A stretch of DNA of 64,000 nt from Campylobacter concisus (GTDB lineage Bacteria; Campylobacterota; Campylobacteria; Campylobacterales; Campylobacteraceae), in contig NZ_CP049264.1 of the NCBI RefSeq assembly GCF_003048875.2, positions 1,922,001-1,986,000 of the forward strand, given 5' to 3'. The first letter of the stretch is position 1; each line of letters begins with the position of its first letter. Shown here in pieces: positions 27,401 through 35,283 of this stretch. The notes below the pieces were generated by a model. The model had not been told where the DNA came from. It saw nothing but the letters and a program-made list of their open reading frames with translations, and did not search any database. The position numbers were made by a program, and so were the translations under genes.

Positions 27401-28364
27401 TTGAAACATAAATTTACATATATAGACCTTTTTGCAGGAGTTGGAGGCTTCTCTTTTGCACTTAAATCTATGGGGGGGGGTAGCAAGCTGTTTATATGCT
27501 AGCGAAATAGACAAATTTGCATCCATCACATATACACTAAATCACAATCTCACTCCATTTGGTGATATAACAAAACAAGAGACAAAAGATAAAATCCCAA
27601 AAAATTTTGATATTTTGTGCGGTGGTTTCCCTTGTCAAGCTTTTTCGATCGCTGGTTATCAAAAAGGTTTTGATGATGCTAGAGGAACGCTATTTTTTGA
27701 AATTTTATCAATTGCAAAAGAGCATAAACCCAAAGTCTTATTTTTAGAAAATGTCAAAAATCTAAAAAATCACGACAACGGCAACACTTTTAAAGTAATA
27801 AAAAATTCTCTTGAAAGCATAGGTTATCATGTTTATAGCGATGTTTTAAATTCTGCCACACACGCAAATACCCCACAAAATAGAGAGAGAATTTTTATAG
27901 TTGCATTTAATAAAAACAAAGTTAAAAACTATGAAAAATTTACATTTCCAAAGCCCATAAAACTAACAAAAAAGATAAAAGACGTCATTTTAAAAGAAAA
28001 ACAAGATGATTATTTTTACTACACGCCAGAGAAAAACAAATTTTATGCTGAGTTAAATGACGCTATAAAAAATCAAGATACATTGTATCAATGGCGTAGG
28101 CACTATGTTAGAGAAAACAAGTCAAATTTATGTCCAACTTTAACCGCAAATATGGGAACAGGGGGGCATAACGTCCCTTTACTAAGAGATAAATTTGGCA
28201 TAAGAAAACTTACTCCGATTGAGTGTTTTAAATTCCAAGGATTTGAAAACATTATTTTGCCAGATATTGCTATCTCAAAACTCTATATGCAAGCTGGAAA
28301 TAGCGTAACAGTCCCTCTTATAAAAAGAATAGCAGAACAAATTATAAAGGTCTTAGATGATTAA
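27401..28364 (+). CDS. C5-cytosine DNA methyltransferase, phase-variable by a poly-G tract and frameshifted (OFF) in this sequence
   Basis: Translation starts at TTG 27401 (AAGGA 5 bases upstream) and reads YIDLFAGVGGFSFALKSM, the motif I of C5 methyltransferases. It then meets nine G at 27472-27480 and, in this frame, stops at 27500 after 33 residues. With eight G the frame continues GGVASCLYASEIDKF and gives a full 320-residue enzyme. Downstream motifs are intact: catalytic GGFPCQAFSIAG, FLENVKNL, QNRERIFIVAF, target-recognition region, and QAGNSVTVPLIKRI. The enzyme would methylate cytosine in the site cut by the downstream endonuclease, with which it overlaps by 8 bp. A single-base homopolymer error in assembly would give the same picture. 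The target sequence cannot be read from the protein. Confidence 0.85.
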
Positions 28365-29487
28365 CTTTGCTGACGAAGATATTAAAAACAATGGAGAGTA
28401 TTTAAATTTGTTATCCATTATGGCTTCATTATCTAGGCTTTTTAGTGAAAGCAAAACTCCTTTTATATATTATAGATTTGCTGAAAATGTATTTTGCAAA
28501 TGCTTTAATGCTCGTAATTTAAGTAGAAGCGATACAGCATTTGATGCCAAAATAGACACTCTTGGTATAGGACTAAAAACTTTTACGTTTAATTCTAATT
28601 CTTCTTTAGAAAAAGTTGCAGAGTTTAATGCTTTATCAAAAGAATTTGATGGTCTAAAACCTGACGAGTTAGCATTAAAACTATCTAATTTTAGAAATGA
28701 CCGCATAAATTTAGCCAAACGAACATATGAAATAGACGATGCCTTGTATCATATCGTAGCTAGAACGAATGGTAAGCTTGTATTTTTTGAAACCGACTAT
28801 GATGAGATAGATATTTCAAATTTACAAGGCATCAAAAAAACAAAAAATGGCATAAAATTTAGTGATGGTATAAACAAATATAGCTTTAATAGATCAAAAA
28901 GCACTCTTTTAAGAAATTTTAGTATTCCAGATAACGCATACAAAAAAGATATAGAGATTATTGATGATGTCTATTCTTTACTCTCAAAGCTAGGTCAGAT
29001 AAGTTTAACACCTCCTAAAAAAGCAGGGATTGACTACATTGTATTGCCACTTTATTCTGTAAAAAATGATAGAAATATTATTTTTGAAAGAAGCGGCTTA
29101 AATCAATGGAATGCTGGTGGTAGAGCAAGAGATATCAATGAAATGTATATAAATTATCCAGCCAAGGCAAGAGAAATAAATAAAAACTTCTTTCCACCAA
29201 GAGATAAAGAATTTACACTTCAAACACCTACTGGAGAAAATTTACGTGCAAAAATTTGTCAAGATAGTAATAAAGCCTTAATGACAAATCCAAATAAAGC
29301 TATCAGCGACTGGCTTTTGAGAAAAGTTTTAAAGCTTAATGAGGGTGAATTAGCGACCTATGAAAGACTGGAAATTTTAGGATTTGATAGTGTTATTGTT
29401 TATAAATATGATAACCTTTATAGCATAGATATAATGCCACTTGGTTCATATGAGAAATTTATAAATTTATTTTATAAAACCAGCTAG
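28357..29487 (+). CDS. probable type II restriction endonuclease
   Basis: This 376-residue protein overlaps the methyltransferase by 8 bp (ATGATTAA), the usual layout of a type II pair. The C-terminal 130 residues (GLNQWNAGGRARDINEMYIN, then CQDSNKALMTNPNKAISDWL) resemble the B3-like DNA-binding domain of restriction enzymes such as NgoAVII and UbaLAI. The N-terminal half contains TAFDAKIDTLGIGLKTF, a possible PD-(D/E)XK-type catalytic segment; this reading is tentative. AAAGG lies upstream of the ATG, so translation can be both coupled and independent. Base composition is more AT-rich than the neighbouring metabolic genes, consistent with acquisition by transfer. Confidence 0.68.
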   Translation: MINFADEDIKNNGEYLNLLSIMASLSRLFSESKTPFIYYRFAENVFCKCFNARNLSRSDTAFDAKIDTLGIGLKTFTFNSNSSLEKVAEFNALSKEFDGLKPDELALKLSNFRNDRINLAKRTYEIDDALYHIVARTNGKLVFFETDYDEIDISNLQGIKKTKNGIKFSDGINKYSFNRSKSTLLRNFSIPDNAYKKDIEIIDDVYSLLSKLGQISLTPPKKAGIDYIVLPLYSVKNDRNIIFERSGLNQWNAGGRARDINEMYINYPAKAREINKNFFPPRDKEFTLQTPTGENLRAKICQDSNKALMTNPNKAISDWLLRKVLKLNEGELATYERLEILGFDSVIVYKYDNLYSIDIMPLGSYEKFINLFYKTS

Positions 29488-29499
29488 AAACTAGCTGGT
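29479..29499. terminator. bidirectional terminator between the endonuclease gene and thiD
   Basis: Perfect 9-bp stem ACCAGCTAG / CTAGCTGGT with an AAA loop, overlapping the endonuclease stop codon and lying just past the thiD stop. Confidence 0.82.
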
Positions 29500-29503
29500 A
29501 AAT

Positions 29504-30238
29504 TTACTTCGCTCCGTGCCAAAGTAGGCGGTTTTTGCCTAGTTTTGTGTCGATACTCTCTTTTATAATCTCACAAATATACTCTTTTGAAAGCCCTATG
29601 GCCTCCTCTAAGCTCTTGCCCTTTGCAAGGTAGCAAGCAAGCGCTGTCGAGAAAGTGCAACCAGTGCCACTCATCACAAGCGGACTAGCAAGCGGAGTTT
29701 TGAAATTTTGCAGTGAACCATCTTTTCTATAAAGCGTATCTATGCTACTATCCTCACTTACATGCTTTTTCACGATGATATCGCAAGGCAGATTTTTAAA
29801 ATTCCCTCCAAAAAGGACATTTGCCTCGTCTAAATTTGGCGTGGCGACGGTGGCAAGCTTCATTAGCTCTTTTAGCTTCTCTACTGCGCTATCTTTTATG
29901 AGTTTGTGGCCGCTCTTTGAGACGCAGACTGGATCAAGCACGATCTTGCACTTTTGAGTGAGCAAAAACTCATGCACCACGTCCATTATCTCCTCGCTAA
30001 AGAGCATGCCGATCTTTATGGCATCAAAGCTAAATTCTTCCGCAAGCGTGCAAAGTTCATCTTTAACAAAGCTAGGCTCTAAGCAAACTACGCTTTTTAT
30101 CGCGTCTGTAGTCTCAGCAACAAGCGAAGTGACCGCCGTTGCGCTGTAACAACTTAACCTAGCGCATGTCTTTATATCAGCCTGAAGCCCTGCTGTGCCG
30201 CTATTGCAAGAGCCTGCGATGATTAAAATTTTCTTCAT
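29504..30238 (-). CDS. thiD: hydroxymethylpyrimidine/phosphomethylpyrimidine kinase
   Basis: This 244-residue ribokinase-fold enzyme phosphorylates HMP and HMP-P for thiamine synthesis. Diagnostic stretches are IAGSCNSGTAGLQADIKT (a slightly unusual form of the GSDSSGGAGIQADLKT signature), DAIKIGML, LDPVCVSKSGHKL, TPNLDEA and the anion-hole motif GTGCTFSTALA. It is a little shorter than typical ThiD (about 260). The ATG has AAAAGGA upstream. It sits alone between the restriction pair and gene E of the adhesin array. Confidence 0.88.
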   Translation of the reverse strand: MKKILIIAGSCNSGTAGLQADIKTCARLSCYSATAVTSLVAETTDAIKSVVCLEPSFVKDELCTLAEEFSFDAIKIGMLFSEEIMDVVHEFLLTQKCKIVLDPVCVSKSGHKLIKDSAVEKLKELMKLATVATPNLDEANVLFGGNFKNLPCDIIVKKHVSEDSSIDTLYRKDGSLQNFKTPLASPLVMSGTGCTFSTALACYLAKGKSLEEAIGLSKEYICEIIKESIDTKLGKNRLLWHGAK

Positions 30239-30304
30239 CGTTTTCCTTTTGTAAATTTTGGCTTATTATAAGGGATGTTAGTTAAATTTGAGTTTTTAAA
30301 ATGA

Positions 30305-30324
30305 TTTGAGCCAAGCGGCTCAAA
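30305..30324. terminator. terminator of gene E
   Basis: 8-bp stem TTTGAGCC / GGCTCAAA with an AAGC loop, directly after the gene E stop; on the minus strand it is followed by a T-rich stretch. Confidence 0.8.
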
Positions 30325-30325
30325 T

Positions 30326-30862
30326 TTATGAAAGTTTATTTAGATCGTTATCGATCTCGATATATATCGTAGTTGCGTCAAAATTTGCATGCTCGTAAGA
30401 GTTATCTACTTTTAGCTCGTTTGAGTCAGATAAAATCTCATCATTTGCACTATGTTTGTCTGCTAAATTTTCACTGCTCTCAAGGCTATTTGAGCTATTT
30501 TCAGTCTCATTTGGCTGCGTTTTTGCAAACATATCTTCTACTTTTTCATTCATCTGATCAAGTATCTCAGCGTAGTTTTCTCCAAGAAGCGCTCTAAAAA
30601 GTGCATCAGTATCGATGCTATTTTCAGCGCTAGTATCAGCACTTACCACGCTACTATCAAGCCATATTGTGTCATATCCATTTAGAGATATGTCACTACC
30701 ATCCACTGCTGTGATAGTCACGCTCGCACTTTGACTCTCGCCTTTTATGCTCTCACCTATATAAACCTCATCATCTACGTTTAGAACTCTTACACGGTCG
30801 TTTTTATCTATCGCTATAACATCAGATGTGACGCTTTTTACCTTGCCGGCTACAGCTGCCAT
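30326..30862 (-). CDS. protein E: 178-aa miniature of the adhesin family, without repeats or LapG site
   Basis: Residues 1-70 (MAAVAGKVKSVTSDVIAIDK onward, with VYIGESIKGES and ISLNGYDTIWLD) align with the retention module of A, D, F and G. Where paralogs have an ALL-containing segment followed by TAAGG, this protein has LFRALLGENYAEILDQMNEK and no AAG. It then has an acidic Ser/Asn/Glu-rich linker of about 60 residues and ends FDATTIYIEIDNDLNKLS, matching the extreme C-terminus of protein F (TTIYIDVDNDINKQLV). It is an intact gene with its own operator, ribosome site (AAGGA) and terminator, so it does not look like a decay remnant. It might occupy the secretion pore without being cleaved; that is inference. 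Confidence 0.78.
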   Translation of the reverse strand: MAAVAGKVKSVTSDVIAIDKNDRVRVLNVDDEVYIGESIKGESQSASVTITAVDGSDISLNGYDTIWLDSSVVSADTSAENSIDTDALFRALLGENYAEILDQMNEKVEDMFAKTQPNETENSSNSLESSENLADKHSANDEILSDSNELKVDNSYEHANFDATTIYIEIDNDLNKLS

Positions 30863-30890
30863 CTTTATTCCTTACTTTTATTTTTGATTT

Positions 30891-30936
30891 ATTCTAGTGT
30901 TTTTTATTAAATTTGTATATTGTACTTTGGTACAAA
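30891..30936 (-). promoter_or_regulatory. promoter and palindromic operator of gene E
   Basis: ATTGTACTTTGGTACAAA at 30919-30936 keeps both TTGTAC/GTACAA arms. ACTAGAAT (hexamer TAGAAT) lies exactly 20 bp downstream at 30891-30898, 29 bases from the ATG. Confidence 0.8.
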
Positions 30937-30986
30937 GATGGTTTTAAGAGCGTTTTTTGGGAGTAAAAATAGAAATTAAAAAGAAG

Positions 30987-31010
30987 AATTTGGGCTAAAA
31001 AGCCCAAATT
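30987..31010. terminator. terminator of gene F
   Basis: 10-bp stem AATTTGGGCT / AGCCCAAATT with an AAAA loop, immediately after the gene F stop. Confidence 0.85.
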
Positions 31011-34000
31011 TTATACAAGTTGTTTGTTTATGTCGTTATCCACATCTATGTAGATAGTTGTCGGAGTAGCTGAGCTTGTTTGACCCTCGTATCTTGTATA
31101 TCCAGCTTGAACACCAGTTTGATCTGTAGCCTCAGTAAATCCTTTTAATGAAACGCTATCTTTGTTGTCGCCACTTATTTTTAAGATAGTATTTACATCA
31201 TCAGTGATGCTAAATACATTATCCGCTTTTAAATTTAGTAGCTTAACAGCTTGATTGTCATTGCCATGCTCATCCATGCCAAGTTGGATCTCTTCAAAAC
31301 TCTTGATCGCGTTATTCAAGCCTTTGTTGTCTATCTTATCAAAGTCGATAGTGCCATCCTTTGCCACTGGACGCATGATAAGCGTATCTGTGCCAGTGCC
31401 GCCATCAAGGCTTTGAGATAGAGCTGCTCTTGGATTATCAAAAGTAAATACAACCTTATCATTGCCAGCGCCAGCATTTACTAGATCGCCTTTGTTCATG
31501 CCAGTATAGCCACTTCTGCCAGCGTCTATGTAGTCATTACCACTTCCTGTGGTTATAACGTCGTTGTTGTCACCAGTGATGATTACATTGTTGCCGTTGC
31601 CTGTGCGAATTTCATTTTCACCACGTCCTGCATTGATCACGTTGTTTCCATCTCCAACGTTGATGATGTCGTTACCTTCACTTGTTGTGATAACGTTATT
31701 GTTGTCATTATCTGCAACTACTCTTGTATTTTTAGCGATATCAGAAACTTGTAGATAGACATCGCTTGATTTTACATCGCCGTTAAATACAGCTTCGAAA
31801 TTTCCATTGTCATCAAGCGTTACAGAATTTGCAGCTATGATGTGTCCATTTGCATCTCTTAAAGTGATGCTATCTTTTAGAGCTATACCTTTTACCGCCT
31901 CTTCAAAGTGTTGTTTTAGCGTATAGCTTGCACCAACTCCATTTTCACTTAAATTTCCACTCCATGTGGTTTTATCTGTAGCTGCATCGTAGCTTAAATT
32001 TGAGTCTTTTATCGTTGCAGCTGTTGCGTCGATCGTAAATTTAATAGAGTTGTAAAGTAGCTCATCTCCACCTTGATATTTACCATCGATAGAAATTTTA
32101 TAAACGCCATCAGCCATTTTGCCAGCGGGATCAAGTCTGTTGTTATAGCCTGTAAGTCTATTGTAGTGATCAGGCGTTACATTGCCTATCGGTTTTTCTA
32201 TCGCTTGAGATAATAGATCTTTTGAAACACCTTTATCAACGTTAGTTGCTACAAATCTAACATCGCCAGTGCCCCATGTTATGCCTCTGCCGCTATTTAA
32301 AAACTCACTTACAGTTTGATTTTGGCTAGCATTGCCAGCTGTTGCATCTTCTGGGATCACAGCTCTTAGATATGGGATAGCGTCGTTTGAAACGATCCTT
32401 GAGCCATCAGCTCTAAGGCCACTCTCGCTCATCTCCATAGTGCCCCACAACTTCTCAGCTGAGCGGTTATTTGCATTTGTAGTTGTGTCATTGCCGTTTT
32501 CAAACTGCGTCATAGTTGGAACTAAAATTTCATTTACATGAGTATATTTTGTACCAGCTTTATCAGTCATCTCAACTTCGATCTTATCGCCTAGTTTTAT
32601 CTTGTGATCGTACTCAAAGCTTAGCACACCATTGGTTGGTTTAGTTGTGCCAACAGAGATTACGTTAGTATTTCCATCAGCTGTTACGATTTTTATACTC
32701 TCGATCTTATCGCCATCCTCATAGTTTTTGAGGTTAAAATTGATCGTATGGTGTAGCCCCTCATTGTCATTTTCGATGATCTTGATGTTTTCTATAGTAA
32801 CTGGTGTCTTATCAACCACAAAATCACTCACTACCGTACTACTTGTCTTGTTCTCGCCATTTTCAAAGATAGCAGTTGCTTTGATCTTGTAGTTGCCATC
32901 CTCTAAGCTATCAGATGTGACTTCAAATTTACCATTTGCAAATTCACTTTGGCTAAGCTCTTTTGTAAAGACTTCGTGTCCATTTTTATCAAGCACAGTG
33001 ATGATCGCTTTAGTTGCACTACTATCTATGCTACCTGTAAATGTCGGAGTTTTGTCGCTTAGCACTGGTAATGGCGCGTTGGTTGAAAATTTATCAGTTT
33101 GAGCGATGTCGTCAGTTGTAAATTTATAATATTTAGTTGCGTCATTTATACCTGTATTTGTATTCGCACTTACAATGCTTGCGTCATCATCGGTAGCGTC
33201 TATTAGGTCTGTGGCGACATTTATCTTAGCTGATGATGCCTGCGCCTCGTTACCTACAAGGTCGCTAACCTTTGCTGTATATGTAGCTTTTGGATCGCTT
33301 GTTCTAAACTCAACTTCATATTTGCCATCTACCACTTTAGCTGTATGGCTCTCACCTGTGCTTGACGTGACAGTTACGATCTGTCCGTCTTCTACATTAT
33401 CCACAGTTCCTGTGATCTTTTGAGTTACTTTATAGACATTTCTTGTTACTGTATCTACATAGCTGTCAAAGTCGGTTGAATTTAGTTTTATGCCACTTGC
33501 CTCCGAGCCAAGTATGCTCTCAGGTCCGCCATCTTTTGAAACTGTTAGTTTTAGCTTACCCCAAAAGATATAGTTTGCATAGCTCATATCAAAGTCATAG
33601 TAACCTGCTTTATCAACGTGTAAAGTTGTAACTGTGGCTCTATTTCCCGAGTGGATAGTGTCATAATCAACCATAGTAACGCCATCAACCTTAAATCTCA
33701 CGCTATCATCAGTGCCTTTTGCGTCAAATTTATAATCCCCTGGCTCAAGATACATAGTGCCTTTTAAATTTACCATCGCACCAGCTGTTGTGTTTTTGCC
33801 ATTAGGAGCATCTCTTACGATATGAATATCGCTACCTTTTGCGTTGTCGATAAAGTACTCAAGCGCTTTGAAATTTGGAGCTACCCACTCATTATTTGGA
33901 GTTACTACATTACCATCAAGATCGACCGTGCCTATCTTATTATGAGCGCCATCTAGTCCTGAGACTGTTCCAGCATCGCTATCAACATTATCTCTATCGC

Positions 34001-35153
34001 CGCCTTTACCTTGTTGGAAATTTAGCTCTTTTGCTTTAAAGCTTGCCCAAGGCTTAGTGTTGTTCATATAGTATTCGACAAAATCATTTTGCTTCATGCC
34101 GTTATGAGCGTATGTTGTATTATTAAAGGCATAAGGTCTTAGCTCAGTACCTCTTACGCCTTCTTCATAGATGTGGTTAAACCAGAAATTTCCTTTTAGT
34201 CCGCTACTCATCTCAGACTCTTTAACAAGGCTCATCTCGGTTTCAACGTTTATAGTGATCTTTGCAACTGTATCAAGCACAAAATTACCAGTATCGGTTG
34301 CAGTACTGCCGTCTCTTCCAGTTGCTACTACTTTTACTTCATAGTCGCCATCATGGCTACCATTTACGCTTAACTGATCAGTTGTAAATTTAAATTTACC
34401 ATCAGCATAATCGCTTGGATTTAGAGTTTTTGTAAAGACTTCGTGTCCGTCCTTGTCAAGCACGCTAACAACAGCTCTTACAGCAGTAGGCTCAACTGTA
34501 CCACTTATAGTTGGAGTAGCGTCATTTGTGCGAGGTACGCTTGGCGCGTCTAGGCTGTAATCGCCTTTTATAGTTCCAAAATCATCAGTTAAAGTTTTGA
34601 TATCAACACTGATTGGAGGTATAACTGGCGCAACAGGAGTTGCATTGCCTGCGTCATTGCCGTCATTGTAGCCGCCGATTGAGTTTTCTGGAGTTTGAAA
34701 AGCTCTATTTGAGTCAGGTAAATTTCTATAATCATCAGTAATGTTTGAGTAGTGACCACCCTCTTCAAAGCTTGCAGCACCTAAGCTTACGCCGTCTCCA
34801 CCAGCGTTGCCACCTTGGTTACCACCAGCTGCAGTCTCTTCAAGATCAGTGATGTTTGCACCATCAAGAAGTGCTTTTTGTATAGCGCTTACATCAGCTA
34901 CGCTATCGTCACCAAAGCTCTCATTGTGAGCTACGCTCTTGTCTAAATTTAGGGTATCTTTTCCGATGATCGCGATATCTTTGCCATCGTTTGCAGTTAT
35001 GACTACTTTTGAGTCAAAATCAGTTGTCTGTATAGTCTCACCAAGAAAAATTTCATCGCCTACTTTTAACACTCTTTGTGTGCCATCCTTTGCAGTTGCG
35101 ATTACATTTGCTCCTTGTGAGATACTTTTTATAACGCCTATCCTTGTTGCCAT
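31011..35153 (-). CDS. protein F: 1380-aa retention-module RTX adhesin with Ig-like and PA14-like domains
   Basis: Residues 1-75 are the retention module and ETAAGG at 106-111 is the LapG-type site. An Ig-like domain spans about 190-295. Residues about 317-550 form a PA14-like region: GLKGNFWFNHIYEEG at its start, then YLEPGDYKFDAKGTDDSVRF and HVDKAGYYDFDMSYAN. PA14 domains in other adhesins bind sugars. Two or three more Ig-like repeats follow, then a run of classical RTX nonapeptides near 1150-1230 (GDGNNVINAGRGENEI, GSGNDYIDAG), which should bind calcium. The C-terminal secretion domain ends IYIDVDNDINKQLV. AAGGA precedes the ATG. It is the only member of the array with a PA14-like domain. 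Confidence 0.88.
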   Translation of the reverse strand: MATRIGVIKSISQGANVIATAKDGTQRVLKVGDEIFLGETIQTTDFDSKVVITANDGKDIAIIGKDTLNLDKSVAHNESFGDDSVADVSAIQKALLDGANITDLEETAAGGNQGGNAGGDGVSLGAASFEEGGHYSNITDDYRNLPDSNRAFQTPENSIGGYNDGNDAGNATPVAPVIPPISVDIKTLTDDFGTIKGDYSLDAPSVPRTNDATPTISGTVEPTAVRAVVSVLDKDGHEVFTKTLNPSDYADGKFKFTTDQLSVNGSHDGDYEVKVVATGRDGSTATDTGNFVLDTVAKITINVETEMSLVKESEMSSGLKGNFWFNHIYEEGVRGTELRPYAFNNTTYAHNGMKQNDFVEYYMNNTKPWASFKAKELNFQQGKGGDRDNVDSDAGTVSGLDGAHNKIGTVDLDGNVVTPNNEWVAPNFKALEYFIDNAKGSDIHIVRDAPNGKNTTAGAMVNLKGTMYLEPGDYKFDAKGTDDSVRFKVDGVTMVDYDTIHSGNRATVTTLHVDKAGYYDFDMSYANYIFWGKLKLTVSKDGGPESILGSEASGIKLNSTDFDSYVDTVTRNVYKVTQKITGTVDNVEDGQIVTVTSSTGESHTAKVVDGKYEVEFRTSDPKATYTAKVSDLVGNEAQASSAKINVATDLIDATDDDASIVSANTNTGINDATKYYKFTTDDIAQTDKFSTNAPLPVLSDKTPTFTGSIDSSATKAIITVLDKNGHEVFTKELSQSEFANGKFEVTSDSLEDGNYKIKATAIFENGENKTSSTVVSDFVVDKTPVTIENIKIIENDNEGLHHTINFNLKNYEDGDKIESIKIVTADGNTNVISVGTTKPTNGVLSFEYDHKIKLGDKIEVEMTDKAGTKYTHVNEILVPTMTQFENGNDTTTNANNRSAEKLWGTMEMSESGLRADGSRIVSNDAIPYLRAVIPEDATAGNASQNQTVSEFLNSGRGITWGTGDVRFVATNVDKGVSKDLLSQAIEKPIGNVTPDHYNRLTGYNNRLDPAGKMADGVYKISIDGKYQGGDELLYNSIKFTIDATAATIKDSNLSYDAATDKTTWSGNLSENGVGASYTLKQHFEEAVKGIALKDSITLRDANGHIIAANSVTLDDNGNFEAVFNGDVKSSDVYLQVSDIAKNTRVVADNDNNNVITTSEGNDIINVGDGNNVINAGRGENEIRTGNGNNVIITGDNNDVITTGSGNDYIDAGRSGYTGMNKGDLVNAGAGNDKVVFTFDNPRAALSQSLDGGTGTDTLIMRPVAKDGTIDFDKIDNKGLNNAIKSFEEIQLGMDEHGNDNQAVKLLNLKADNVFSITDDVNTILKISGDNKDSVSLKGFTEATDQTGVQAGYTRYEGQTSSATPTTIYIDVDNDINKQLV

Positions 35154-35184
35154 TTTACTTCCTTATCTAAAAAATTTTGAACGT

Positions 35185-35230
35185 ATTTTAATATCTTAAA
35201 AGAGCTTTGTAAATTGTACTATGGTACTAA
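35185..35230 (-). promoter_or_regulatory. promoter and palindromic operator of gene F
   Basis: ATTGTACTATGGTACTAA at 35213-35230 has one imperfect arm (GTACTA in place of GTACAA). ATTAAAAT is exactly 20 bp downstream at 35185-35192, 32 bases from the ATG. Confidence 0.75.
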
Positions 35231-35252
35231 AATTTGAAATTTTGTAAGAATT

Positions 35253-35277
35253 TGCCCTAGTTTTTTAGACTAGGGCA
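35253..35277. terminator. terminator of gene G
   Basis: 9-bp stem TGCCCTAGT / ACTAGGGCA with a T-rich 7-base loop, just after the gene G stop and before the gene F operator. Confidence 0.78.
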
Positions 35278-35283
35278 TGAAAT

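Noticed and set aside
27432-28364. Methyltransferase starting at TTG 27432
   Set aside because: That start lacks a ribosome site and replaces the essential motif I with an unrelated peptide; the true frame begins at 27401 and shifts at the G tract.
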